A stretch of 47,555 nucleotides of DNA from DAOTTX01 sp034437515 (lineage in GTDB: Bacteria > Chloroflexota > Anaerolineae > Aggregatilineales > Phototrophicaceae), in assembly GCA_034437515.1 (NCBI GenBank), contig DAOTTX010000443.1:1-47555 (forward strand), in the 5' to 3' direction. How positions within the stretch are numbered: the stretch's first letter is position 1; every line of letters starts with the position of its first letter. Shown piece by piece: positions 8,409 to 16,352 of the stretch. Below the pieces are notes generated by a model. It was not told the DNA's origin and searched no databases. It saw only the letters and a program-made list of their open reading frames with translations. The translations under genes and the position numbers were made by a program.

Positions 8409-11400
8409 ATGCTACCCGACGTCCGACCCAACATTATCGGCGAGCGTTACGAACTGGCAGATATGCTAGGCCAGGGTGGCATGGGCACCGTCTACCGGGC
8501 AAAGGATCGCCTGAACGGGGCACAAGTCGCGCTCAAACGGGTGTTGAGTCTACCCGATGAAAAGACATTTTCTTCAACCTTCGCTGAGGGCGATTTTCGT
8601 CTGGCTCTTGCACGAGAGTTCAAGCTGCTGGCTTCCTTACGTCACCCTAACATCATCGAAGTGCTGGACTACGGTTTCGACCAGGAACAACAACCCTACT
8701 TTACGATGGAACTGCTCGAAAACGCACAGACCATCATCCAGGCGACCCGCAACCAGCCGCTCAATACACGCTTAACCTACATTGTGCAGATGCTGCAAGC
8801 ACTGGCTTATCTCCACCGGCGTGAGATCTTGCATCGTGACCTGAAACCGGCGAACGTCATCGTGGTCAATGGTCAGGTAAAGGTGCTTGATTTTGGCCTT
8901 TCGGTCATGCGTGACCACACGACCTCACAGGAAGACGACGGGAACACAGCCGGCACCCTCAGCTATATGGCACCTGAAATCCTGATCGGCAACCCTGCCA
9001 GCGAAGCCGCCGATCTTTATGCGGTCGGGATGATCGCCTATGAGATGCTCGCGGGGTTCCATCCCTTTGACCCGGACAACACCGACCCCGGCACACTAAT
9101 TAACCATGTACTCTATACTATGCCAGATGTTGAGCGTCTTGATGTCGTCGTCGAAATCGCAAGCGTCGTCGAGCAACTGCTACAAAAAGACCCAGAAGTG
9201 CGCTACACAGAAGCACGCGCCGTCATTGATGCGTTGGACGAAGCGAGCGGCGAAGCCATCAGCGTGGAAACCGCCGCGACCCGCGAGAGCTTCCTCCAGG
9301 CCGCACGTCTCATCGGTCGTGAGCAAGAGATCGCACAACTTACACAGGCCATACATACCACATTCGACGGCGCAGGCAGCGCGTGGCTGATCGGCGGCGA
9401 AGCGGGTGTCGGCAAATCACGTCTTGTGGATGAAATTCGCACACTTGCGATGGTTAACGGCGCACTGGTCATGCGCGGACAGACCGTCAGTGAAGGCCGG
9501 CTCCCTTACCATGTGTGGCATCCGGTGCTACGTTGGCTGGCACTGCTGGCAGATCTCAACCCGACGCAAGCCGGGTTAATCAAGCTATTAGCGCCAGATG
9601 CCGCTACCTTGCCGACGTATGACACCGACGCCGCCGAGGCACTGGAACCTCAACAGGTACAGGTCATGTTGTTGGACATCTTGAAAAGCACCCTGCAAAA
9701 CCAGACACAGCCGACCGTCATCATTCTGGAAGACCTGCACTGGGCCAACAGTGAAAGCATTTCGATGCTGGCACAGTTAAATCAACACATCGACCAGTTG
9801 CCGCTGCTTCTCATCACCAGCTTCCGCGATGACGAGCGCCCCGATCTGCCTGAACTGCTACCGGACATCAACCTGCTCAAATTGGATCGCCTGAGCGAAG
9901 GTGACATCAGCCGTTTAAGTGAAGCCATGCTCGGTGAAAGCGGCACACAACCGGATGTAGTTCACTTGTTGCAACGTGAAACAGAGGGCAATGTTTTCTT
10001 CTTGATCGAGGTCGTGCGCGCACTCGCGGACGAAGCCGGACGCCTCGACCAGATCGGACGTATGACCCTGCCCCAAAATGTGTTCGCCGGTGGGATGCAG
10101 TTGATTATTCAGCGACGGTTAGACAATCTCTCCCCCACTTCCCATACACTGCTCAACATTGCGGCGGTCATCGGTCGCCAGATTGACCTCAGTCTGATGC
10201 GCTATTTACACCCGGCGGACGATCTAGGCAAGTGGTTGGTGAGCTGTGCGGATGCTGCCGTGCTCGAAGTGCTGGATAACCAATGGCGCTTTGCCCACGA
10301 CAAGCTGCGTGATGGTGTGCTGGAACGCCTGAGTGAAGCGCAACGCCGAGAGCTAAACCGGCAGGTTGCCTACAGCATCGAGGCGTTATACATCCCTGAC
10401 GAGCGGGCGGCAGTGCTGGCCCATCACTGGCGGGCTGCGGGAGATGCGGCGAAAGAAGCTAAATATGTCATCCTTGCGGGTGAGAAAGCCTTACACAGTG
10501 GCGCATATGAAGAAGCCGTCAACTACTTCGAGCGGGCGTTGATACTGCTGGACGCCAACGTGACCAACGACCATGAATCGCAGATGCGACGGGTCGAGTT
10601 GCAACATCGCAGTGCGGAGGCTTATCTCGGCTTCGGCGGTTATGATCAGGCCCGCGAACTTTACGAAACAAGCCTGGCGATAAGCGAAAACCTCGGCGAT
10701 AAGCGCGGCATCGCCAGTTCGTTATATGCGCTGGGGAATGTCCATTACGCGCTCAACACCCTGGACAAAGCACGACAATATTACCAGCGCAGCCTCACAC
10801 TTTATGAAGATCTGGACGAGCAATCCGGCATCGCACGCGCACTGAACAGCCTGGGCAACATCGCCTACGACCAGGGCGACCAGACTATCGCCAAAAAACT
10901 CTACCAGCAAAGCCTGACCCTCTCGCGTGAAATCGGTGACCAGTGGGGGATGGCGGGTTCCGCACGCGCACAAGAAAGCGCGGCAGACCATGATGAGAGC
11001 GCCTATGCTGAACGTCTGGAAGCGCAGTCAATCTTGCAAAGCACACTGGATGCCTATCTGAACGACAATGACACCGAAGGCATCGCGCAGACCAGTTACA
11101 AGCTCGGCGAAATCACCGCAGAAATCAACCAGTATGAACGCGCCATCGCCGACTTTACCCGCGCGCTGGATGCCTTCGTCGCGCTTGAGGACACGAACGG
11201 CATCACCTACGCCTTCATCCAGTTGGGTATGGTAGCGCAGGCCATGCAAAATCAAGCTGAAGCGATGAAATACTACCGCAAAGCGTTGAAAGCTGCCCTA
11301 CGCGCTGATGAAGTCCCAGCCGTGCTAGAGATTCTGCTGGCGATTGCCCGGTTACGCATCCAGCAAGAACAAAGTGGCCCCGCCTTGGAAATCCTGGCAT

Positions 11401-11558
11401 TTTTGCTCAGTTACGAAGACTTGACCGAAAATATCGAAGACACCGCCGAACAATTGGTGTTCGACCTGGAAGAGACGCTTGCGCATGAGACCATCGCGCA
11501 CTTCTGGGAGCAAGGCAAAGCCCATACTTACGACTCGATCATCGCCGAAATTCTGTGA
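8409..11558 (+). CDS. Ser/Thr protein kinase fused to a STAND/AAA-type ATPase and TPR repeats
   Basis: The ATG at 8409 is preferred over the in-frame ATG at 8388 because GGAG (8397-8400) sits 8 nt upstream of it; the product is then 1049 residues. The N-terminal Hanks-type kinase (about 12-275) has the Gly loop GQGGMGTVY, ATP-binding K43, catalytic HRDLKPAN at 142-149 and DFG at 161-163, so it should be active. A predicted ATPase domain follows with Walker A GGEAGVGKS at 329-337 and Walker B VIILEDLHW at about 437-445. From about 685 to 1000 at least six TPR-like helical pairs occur, several with the pattern A..YY..SL. No membrane segment is seen, so it is cytoplasmic. This architecture is common in Chloroflexota and Myxococcota, usually with unknown targets. 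It lies 136 bp downstream of the ammonium-sensor operon and may or may not belong to that pathway. Confidence 0.88.
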   Translation: MLPDVRPNIIGERYELADMLGQGGMGTVYRAKDRLNGAQVALKRVLSLPDEKTFSSTFAEGDFRLALAREFKLLASLRHPNIIEVLDYGFDQEQQPYFTMELLENAQTIIQATRNQPLNTRLTYIVQMLQALAYLHRREILHRDLKPANVIVVNGQVKVLDFGLSVMRDHTTSQEDDGNTAGTLSYMAPEILIGNPASEAADLYAVGMIAYEMLAGFHPFDPDNTDPGTLINHVLYTMPDVERLDVVVEIASVVEQLLQKDPEVRYTEARAVIDALDEASGEAISVETAATRESFLQAARLIGREQEIAQLTQAIHTTFDGAGSAWLIGGEAGVGKSRLVDEIRTLAMVNGALVMRGQTVSEGRLPYHVWHPVLRWLALLADLNPTQAGLIKLLAPDAATLPTYDTDAAEALEPQQVQVMLLDILKSTLQNQTQPTVIILEDLHWANSESISMLAQLNQHIDQLPLLLITSFRDDERPDLPELLPDINLLKLDRLSEGDISRLSEAMLGESGTQPDVVHLLQRETEGNVFFLIEVVRALADEAGRLDQIGRMTLPQNVFAGGMQLIIQRRLDNLSPTSHTLLNIAAVIGRQIDLSLMRYLHPADDLGKWLVSCADAAVLEVLDNQWRFAHDKLRDGVLERLSEAQRRELNRQVAYSIEALYIPDERAAVLAHHWRAAGDAAKEAKYVILAGEKALHSGAYEEAVNYFERALILLDANVTNDHESQMRRVELQHRSAEAYLGFGGYDQARELYETSLAISENLGDKRGIASSLYALGNVHYALNTLDKARQYYQRSLTLYEDLDEQSGIARALNSLGNIAYDQGDQTIAKKLYQQSLTLSREIGDQWGMAGSARAQESAADHDESAYAERLEAQSILQSTLDAYLNDNDTEGIAQTSYKLGEITAEINQYERAIADFTRALDAFVALEDTNGITYAFIQLGMVAQAMQNQAEAMKYYRKALKAALRADEVPAVLEILLAIARLRIQQEQSGPALEILAFLLSYEDLTENIEDTAEQLVFDLEETLAHETIAHFWEQGKAHTYDSIIAEIL

Positions 11559-11584
11559 ATGAACGATAATGCTATCACACAAGA

Positions 11585-12433
11585 CTAATAGCTCATCCGT
11601 GTGAGAATACCATCCACACGAGCGGCATAACCACCACCGAACAGGCGCACATGCACCAGCAGCGGGTACAGGTTGTAAATATCCCGGCGTTGCTCGAAGA
11701 ACCCCGGTGAGATCGCGCGGCGTTCCCGGTAGCGACGGAAGAAAGGATCACCAAACGTACCGAACAAAGTTGTGTACGCCAGTTCCATCTCTGGGTGAGC
11801 ATAATAGATGGCGGGATCGACAAAGCCCGTTACACGTCCGTCCTGTGTGAGGATGTTCGTTGTCCACATATCCCCGTGGATGAGCGCGGGATGCGGCGGT
11901 TCTTCCAGGTAATCATCGAGATCGGCAGCGAAAGATCGGATGCGGTCATACAACCGGCGCGGAAGCTGCCCGGCATCCAGCGCGACCTTTGCCATGTAGA
12001 GCAACCGCTGCTCACGGAAAAACACCACCCATGACTGGCTATGTGGGTTCGGTTGGTGCAACGGCCCGATCAACGTATCACGTTCGTGACCGAATTGTTC
12101 AGCCTGGACGTCATGCAGCGCGGCGAGTAGATCGGCGGCGTGCGCCTGTGCGCTGCTGTTTAGATCGCTACGTCCTTCGATAAATGTCATCAATAATAGC
12201 GATTTTTCTGCATGAAGCACCTGCGGCACCGGCAGCGTACTATTTTCGTTGAGGTAACGCAGCATATAGCCCTCGACATCAAGGGTGCCATCCGCACCGG
12301 CGACCTTTGCTACAATACGTTCACCGTCGGGGAAATCGACCCGGTAGACCTCCCCGATACTGCCACCGTGTAACGGCTGTTGGTGCTGTGGGCGAATGTT
12401 CAAAACTGTCTCAATACGATCTGCGAGTTGCAT
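11585..12433 (-). CDS. Fructosamine kinase/ketoamine 3-kinase family protein
   Basis: The 282 residues match the fructosamine-3-kinase family, a branch of the APH-like kinase fold. Visible motifs are the Gly-rich GGSIGEVYRV (23-32), ATP-binding K43 in VAKVA, catalytic loop HGDMWTTN (186-193) and metal-binding D206 in the diagnostic stretch VDPAIYYAHPEMELA. Family members phosphorylate sugar adducts on protein lysines so that the adduct breaks down, a glycation-repair activity; the substrate here is inferred. GAAGGGA precedes the ATG. The gene is convergent with the Ser/Thr kinase gene (26 bp between stops) and divergent from the small STAS-like gene at 12553. Confidence 0.87.
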   Translation of the reverse strand: MQLADRIETVLNIRPQHQQPLHGGSIGEVYRVDFPDGERIVAKVAGADGTLDVEGYMLRYLNENSTLPVPQVLHAEKSLLLMTFIEGRSDLNSSAQAHAADLLAALHDVQAEQFGHERDTLIGPLHQPNPHSQSWVVFFREQRLLYMAKVALDAGQLPRRLYDRIRSFAADLDDYLEEPPHPALIHGDMWTTNILTQDGRVTGFVDPAIYYAHPEMELAYTTLFGTFGDPFFRRYRERRAISPGFFEQRRDIYNLYPLLVHVRLFGGGYAARVDGILTRMSY

Positions 12434-12552
12434 CGTTTACTTTTCCCTTCAACTCATGATACTTTCACACATTCACAACTTTTAGTTAATTATAAACGCT
12501 ATAATTTGTGGTATCTTAATATTGTTATCGTAATCGAAGTGAGGAAAGAACA

Positions 12553-12933
12553 ATGTCATTTGAAGTCCAACAGCTAAAAGACAAACCGATCGTCGTAATT
12601 ACATGCCACAACCCCTTTGACTTCACCGAGGACATCGCCGCTGCCAATCGGCAGGTCGCCGCCCTGTTGGAAAACAGAGAGACAATCACACGCATCATAG
12701 ACTTTACCGAGATCGAAATGACATTCGCCGATCTGGTCGAAAGTCTTGCGACGAAAACACGCGCTGTTCCTGGGTCTCTACGTGACACGCGTGTGCAGAC
12801 CGTGTTCGTCGGCACACATGAGTTAGTCGTCATGAAAGCACAGAGTCTACGGCAAGAACAATATGGCGGCCTGAATGTACCGTTGTTCGAGTCACTGGAT
12901 GAGGCCATTGCCCACTGCCGCCAACTAGCATGA
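12553..12933 (+). CDS. Small STAS/SpoIIAA-like protein of unknown function
   Basis: This 126-residue soluble protein has alternating strands and helices: IVVITCHNPFDFTEDIAAAN, a central TRIIDFTEIEMTF and VQTVFVGTHELVVM. The pattern resembles the SpoIIAA/STAS-like fold seen in many short Chloroflexota proteins, but no diagnostic residue is visible and the assignment is by pattern only. It has no signal peptide or membrane segment. GTGAGGAAAG lies upstream of the ATG. Its stop at 12931-12933 sits right before the strong promoter of rpmF, so it is probably its own transcription unit. A TATAAT at 12500-12505 could serve it, although no matching -35 is seen. Confidence 0.7.
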   Translation: MSFEVQQLKDKPIVVITCHNPFDFTEDIAAANRQVAALLENRETITRIIDFTEIEMTFADLVESLATKTRAVPGSLRDTRVQTVFVGTHELVVMKAQSLRQEQYGGLNVPLFESLDEAIAHCRQLA

Positions 12934-12937
12934 CGTC

Positions 12938-12967
12938 TTGACACGTCTAGCGGATGACCTCTATAAT
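12938..12967 (+). promoter_or_regulatory. Consensus sigma70 promoter for rpmF-fabD-lepB
   Basis: A perfect TTGACA (12938-12943) and a perfect TATAAT (12962-12967) are separated by 18 bp. They start 5 nt after the stop codon of the preceding gene and 44 nt upstream of the rpmF start. Transcription should begin near 12974. This is the strongest promoter by sequence in the window, as expected for a ribosomal protein gene. Confidence 0.8.
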
Positions 12968-12978
12968 GACAGGCCAAG

Positions 12979-12999
12979 TTTATGAAGTAAAGTCATAAA
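12979..12999 (+). promoter_or_regulatory. Leader hairpin overlapping the rpmF ribosome binding site
   Basis: A perfect 7-bp inverted repeat, TTTATGA (12979-12985) and TCATAAA (12993-12999), has a 7-nt loop. Its 3' arm overlaps the first bases of the AAAGGAG Shine-Dalgarno (12997-13003). Folding would partly hide the binding site, so it could tune rpmF translation. The stem is AT-rich and weak, so the role is speculative. Confidence 0.35.
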
Positions 13000-13010
13000 G
13001 GAGCAGTCCG

Positions 13011-13199
13011 GTGGGACCACTGCCAAAGCGTAAAATCTCGCGCAGCCGCCGCAACAAACGTCGCGCCCATCATGCGCTTAATCTGCCGCATCTGGTCTTC
13101 GATGTCGATGCGAACGAATATCGACTGGCACATCATGTCGCCAAAAATTCCGGGCGATACAAAGGCCGTCAGGTCATTGAGCCAAAAGACGAATTTTAG
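13011..13199 (+). CDS. rpmF: 50S ribosomal protein L32, cysteine-free form
   Basis: The 62-residue protein begins at GTG 13011, seven nt after AAAGGAG. The N-terminus PLPKRKISRSRRNKRRAH is the unmistakable L32 signature, and the C-terminal GRYKGRQVI matches the family end. Between them the usual zinc ribbon (two CxxC pairs) is gone: the corresponding positions read FDVDANEY and HHVAKNSGR, and the protein contains no cysteine. It is therefore the zinc-independent (C-minus) form. L32 is a structural component of the large ribosomal subunit. Its place directly upstream of fabD is the conserved bacterial position for the housekeeping copy. A terminator lies between it and fabD. Confidence 0.93.
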   Translation: MGPLPKRKISRSRRNKRRAHHALNLPHLVFDVDANEYRLAHHVAKNSGRYKGRQVIEPKDEF

Positions 13200-13224
13200 A
13201 GCGACGTCCCGGTCACGAGAACGG

Positions 13225-13260
13225 AACCGTACCATTTAATCGGGGTACGGTTTTTGTTTT
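13225..13260 (+). terminator. Rho-independent terminator between rpmF and fabD
   Basis: A perfect 9-bp stem, AACCGTACC (13225-13233) and GGTACGGTT (13244-13252), has a 10-nt loop and is followed by a T-rich tail TTTTTGTTTT (13251-13260). It lies 25 nt after the rpmF stop and just before the fabD ribosome binding site. It probably makes rpmF transcripts far more abundant than fabD-lepB read-through. Confidence 0.8.
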
Positions 13261-13275
13261 TAAGGAGCAATTATC

Positions 13276-14223
13276 ATGATGGACTGGTCAACAACGGCAT
13301 TTCTCTTTCCTGGTCAGAACTCACAGGTGGTCGGCATGGGCAAAGACATCGCCGCCGCCTACCCCACAGCAAAAGCGATCTTCGACGAAGCCGATGACGT
13401 GCTCGGCGGCAATTTGGCAAAGCTCTGCTTTGAAGGACCAGAGGACGCACTGAACGATACCTACAACACACAGCCCGCCGTCTACGTTTGCAGCGCAGCT
13501 ATCTTAGCCGCCCTTCAGGACGAACAACCAGACGCGCAAGCCGCATTCTTAGCCGGGCACAGCTTAGGCGAGTTCACCGCGCTGATGGCAGCGGAGTCAC
13601 TGACCTTCGCCGACGGTCTGCGGTTGGTGCGCGAACGTGGGCGTCTGATGCGGCAAGCCGGGGAAGAAAACCCCGGTGCGATGGCGGCGCTGCTGGGTAC
13701 ATCACTTGAGGATGCACTGGCTATTTGTAAAACAGCATCGGAACAAACCGGTAAGCCGGTCGTGGTCGCCAACGACAACTGCCCCGGTCAAATCGTCATT
13801 TCCGGCGACGTCGCTGCGCTGGAGGCCGCTCTTAAAATCGCAAAGGCACGCGGTACTAAAAGAACCGTGCGTTTAGCGGTAAGCATCGCCGCCCACTCCC
13901 CGCTGATGCAAGCCGCCGCCGATGACTTCCGCGCCCTGCTGGATAAGACGAACTTCAAACCACCGCGTGTGCCGGTTTATGGCAATGCCAACGCGGAACC
14001 CATTACGACGGTTGAAGCCATTCGTGCGGAGTTGAACCGGCAGCTTGTCTCCCCGGTGTTATGGACGAAATCCATGCAGCAGATGATCGCCGCCGGTGCG
14101 CAGACGTTCGTAGAGATCGGCCCCGGTGATGTATTGACCGGGTTGGTCAAGCGTATCGATCGGAGTAAAAATCGCAGCGCCCTGAATGATGTCAAAGCGC
14201 TGCAAAACTTCACGGAGGCATAG
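13276..14223 (+). CDS. fabD: Malonyl CoA-acyl carrier protein transacylase
   Basis: FabD transfers malonyl groups from CoA to ACP for type II fatty acid synthesis in the cytoplasm. The 315 residues have normal family length. They carry the nucleophile S96 in GHSLGEF, R121 in the RERG stretch, H207 in SIAAHSPLM and the C-terminal GPGDVLTGL. The oxyanion-loop motif reads FPGQNSQ, not the more usual GQGSQ. AAGGAG (13262-13267) precedes tandem ATGs at 13276 and 13279, either of which could be used. The gene follows a terminator after rpmF and is followed directly by lepB, whose likely start lies within a few bases of its stop. Confidence 0.95.
   Translation: MMDWSTTAFLFPGQNSQVVGMGKDIAAAYPTAKAIFDEADDVLGGNLAKLCFEGPEDALNDTYNTQPAVYVCSAAILAALQDEQPDAQAAFLAGHSLGEFTALMAAESLTFADGLRLVRERGRLMRQAGEENPGAMAALLGTSLEDALAICKTASEQTGKPVVVANDNCPGQIVISGDVAALEAALKIAKARGTKRTVRLAVSIAAHSPLMQAAADDFRALLDKTNFKPPRVPVYGNANAEPITTVEAIRAELNRQLVSPVLWTKSMQQMIAAGAQTFVEIGPGDVLTGLVKRIDRSKNRSALNDVKALQNFTEA
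14214..14218 (+). promoter_or_regulatory. Ribosome binding site pointing to a CTG start for lepB
   Basis: GGAGG lies inside the last codons of fabD, 7 nt before an in-frame CTG at 14226. No comparable site precedes the GTG at 14280, which is the first conventional start codon in the lepB frame. Confidence 0.5.
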
Positions 14224-14225
14224 CT

Positions 14226-14780
14226 CTGGATAGTATCAGACCGACGATCAAGCCACGCCGCCGCTGGTTATTTTACGGCGTGTTTCTGGTCGTGATGACG
14301 GTCGGCCTGTGGACACTTTTCAACCTGATTTTTGCGCACGCCAGCATCAACGGTGTGAGTATGCAGCCCACCCTCACACAGGATCAGAATCTGCTCATCA
14401 GCCGCGTACACTACCTGTTTGGCGACATCCAATACGGGGATATCATCGTCTTTCGTCCACCGGAAGGACGCGGCGAGCGTCGGCTGGTCAAGCGGGTGAT
14501 CGGCCTGCCGGGTGACGAGATCACCATGGATGACAATCGGGTTTACGTCAACGGCGCAGCACTAGATGAACCCTATTGGGCGGACGCCAACCGTCCGTGC
14601 CGCACCTGCCGGAACGACTATACATGGGTCATCGGCTCTGATGAATACTTCCTGATGGGTGATAACCGCAACGAAAGCACCGACTCGCGCAGCTTCGGCG
14701 CAATCCCCCGTGACCGGATCGTCGGCAAGGTCATCTTACGCTACTATCCGTTTGATGCACTGCGCTGGTTTGGAGGATAA
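14226..14780 (+). CDS. lepB: Signal peptidase I, proposed CTG start
   Basis: LepB is the membrane serine protease that removes signal peptides from exported proteins. With the proposed CTG start the product has 184 residues: a basic N-terminus (KPRRRW), one membrane segment (about 17-38), catalytic S45 in GVSMQPT, general-base K89 in LVKRVIGLPGD, and the box GDNRNESTDSR at about 145. Starting at the first conventional codon (GTG 14280) gives 166 residues with S27 and K71, but removes the basic residues that set membrane topology and leaves no ribosome binding site. The frame between 14226 and 14280 is open and protein-like. A CRTC pair in the substrate domain is a small oddity. The gene is probably co-transcribed with fabD. 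Confidence 0.88.
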   Translation: MDSIRPTIKPRRRWLFYGVFLVVMTVGLWTLFNLIFAHASINGVSMQPTLTQDQNLLISRVHYLFGDIQYGDIIVFRPPEGRGERRLVKRVIGLPGDEITMDDNRVYVNGAALDEPYWADANRPCRTCRNDYTWVIGSDEYFLMGDNRNESTDSRSFGAIPRDRIVGKVILRYYPFDALRWFGG

Positions 14781-14821
14781 CATGTTGCCGGGGCATAGTT
14801 ATACCCCAGCAGTGAAACTTG

Positions 14822-16141
14822 CTACAGCAGTGAATCCAGACCCTCGAACATGCGCTCGATGGCCTTCTGTGTGCGCTCCGGTGGGGTGGCGTATGAGAAG
14901 CGTACCCAGTTCTTCCCGGCATCGGAGAAATACACCCCCGGCACGATAGTCACACCGTAGGTCTCACCCAGCCACGTGCCGATTTCGGCGGTATCGTCGT
15001 ATTCGGTGGCATCTACGTAACGGGTCAGATCAATGAAAGCGTAGTAACCATCACCCATGATGAAGTTTTCCCCGCGCTCTCCGAGATATGTGCGCAACAC
15101 CTGGCGGCTCTGACGGCACGGCTCAATGGTGCCTGCGGCGGCTTTGCCAAAGCCCATCTCATAGGCGGCGATAGCGACGGCCTGCGCGTAGAAGCTCGGA
15201 ATGACGCCGTGTGACGCCTGACCGTTGATGTGCTTAATCACGCTAGTATCCGCTAGCAGATGCGCACTACGAATGTTTGACGCGCCGAGACTCTTGGTGA
15301 TGCCATCGAGGAACATCAACTTCTTACGTTCCTCTGCAGAGAACGCCTGTAGCACAGTGTTGATGTTATTGGGTTCGCCGTCCGTCACCCAGTGATAGAT
15401 CCAGTCGAACAGCACAAACGGATAGCCCGCCTCCAGCGCGACATGTGCCAGTTCAATCTGTTCTTCGACGGTCAGTGTACGCCCGGTGGGGTTATCCGGT
15501 GAGGTCAAGACCAACCCGGCGACCTTGCGCCCATGCTGCTCGGCGAAATCAACACATGCACGGATGCCTTCAGGCGTATAGCGCCAGCTTTCTTCCGGTT
15601 GACCGGGGGCACGGAGCACGTTTAAGCCGACACTATACGGCCCCCAGTTGTAGCTAATCCACGGAACGCGGCTTACGACCAACGCATCACCAACGCGCCC
15701 CTGACCGAGCGTGCTCATCGCATCGAATGCCTTAATCAGGCCGTCGCGCCCACCCTGCGTGAAGATAATGTTTTCCGGCGTCCACCCGGAAGATGCTTCC
15801 AGCCCCCAATATTGTTCAGCCGCGACTTGACGGAACAGCGGGGTGCCAAACGGTTTATCGTAGCCAGTCCCGTGTTCGATCTGAAGCTGCGCAGCGCGTT
15901 CTAACAATTCCACGGGCACACCGGGCAGGCTGGCCCCACCATCCCCCTGTGACGCATCGTAGACTTCGGCCTCAGCGCCGACTTTGTCTTTATAACGACG
16001 CAGCGCCTCTTTGATCTCAAACATCCGTGATGGGGGGATGGGTTTCATGCTCGATGGATAATCGTTCACCGGGACGCGGTTCGCCTCCGGAACGACGAAT
16101 TCAGGTGTATCAAGGTTTGTCATCGGTTTCTGTGCAACCAC
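14822..16141 (-). CDS. PLP-dependent class I/II aminotransferase
   Basis: The 439-residue fold-type I aminotransferase has SPDNPTG at 214-220, cofactor-binding D246 in LFDWIYH, Schiff-base K283 in LDGITKSLG and a substrate-carboxylate Arg near 423 in VRFSYATPPE. It is most like aspartate/aromatic-type aminotransferases, but its amino-acid substrate cannot be told. The GTG start at 16141 is supported by GGGAGA 7 nt upstream; an ATG six codons later is the alternative. Thirty nt upstream of the start lies a terminator-like hairpin, so expression may be attenuated. The gene is convergent with lepB, 41 bp apart. Confidence 0.88.
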   Translation of the reverse strand: MVAQKPMTNLDTPEFVVPEANRVPVNDYPSSMKPIPPSRMFEIKEALRRYKDKVGAEAEVYDASQGDGGASLPGVPVELLERAAQLQIEHGTGYDKPFGTPLFRQVAAEQYWGLEASSGWTPENIIFTQGGRDGLIKAFDAMSTLGQGRVGDALVVSRVPWISYNWGPYSVGLNVLRAPGQPEESWRYTPEGIRACVDFAEQHGRKVAGLVLTSPDNPTGRTLTVEEQIELAHVALEAGYPFVLFDWIYHWVTDGEPNNINTVLQAFSAEERKKLMFLDGITKSLGASNIRSAHLLADTSVIKHINGQASHGVIPSFYAQAVAIAAYEMGFGKAAAGTIEPCRQSRQVLRTYLGERGENFIMGDGYYAFIDLTRYVDATEYDDTAEIGTWLGETYGVTIVPGVYFSDAGKNWVRFSYATPPERTQKAIERMFEGLDSLL

Positions 16142-16166
16142 TCTCGCGTCTCCCTATTCAGAATAC

Positions 16167-16200
16167 AAAAACGAACACCCCTCTAGTGACCGGGATGTTC
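16167..16200 (-). terminator. Terminator-like hairpin in the aminotransferase leader
   Basis: Read on the minus strand, GAACATCCC (16200-16192) pairs with GGGGTGTTC (16181-16173) over 9 bp including one U-G, with a 10-nt loop. Five Ts follow almost at once (16171-16167). It ends about 25 nt before the aminotransferase start codon. It is either the distal terminator of the gene ending at 16353 or an attenuator of the aminotransferase. Confidence 0.6.
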
Positions 16201-16214
16201 TTAGTTTGTTATCA

Positions 16215-16220
16215 ATTATA
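16215..16220 (-). promoter_or_regulatory. Candidate -10 element upstream of the aminotransferase
   Basis: A perfect TATAAT lies on the minus strand within TTATAATTGATAAC. It would start transcription about 65 nt upstream of the aminotransferase GTG, so the transcript would open directly into the terminator-like hairpin. No good -35 is seen at normal spacing. Confidence 0.3.
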
Positions 16221-16352
16221 ACCACTCATTCGGATAGATCACTTGTGAATTGTGTACAACGGTCAGCGCGAATGTTCGCACAATCAGCACAGCCCAATTG
16301 AAATCTCTCCTTTTCTCACACGAAAGTTGCCGATGACTTACTCGTCTAAATC

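Noticed and set aside
12380..12577. 65-codon plus-strand frame spanning the divergent promoter region
   Set aside because: It overlaps the starts of two genuine genes and shows no protein features.
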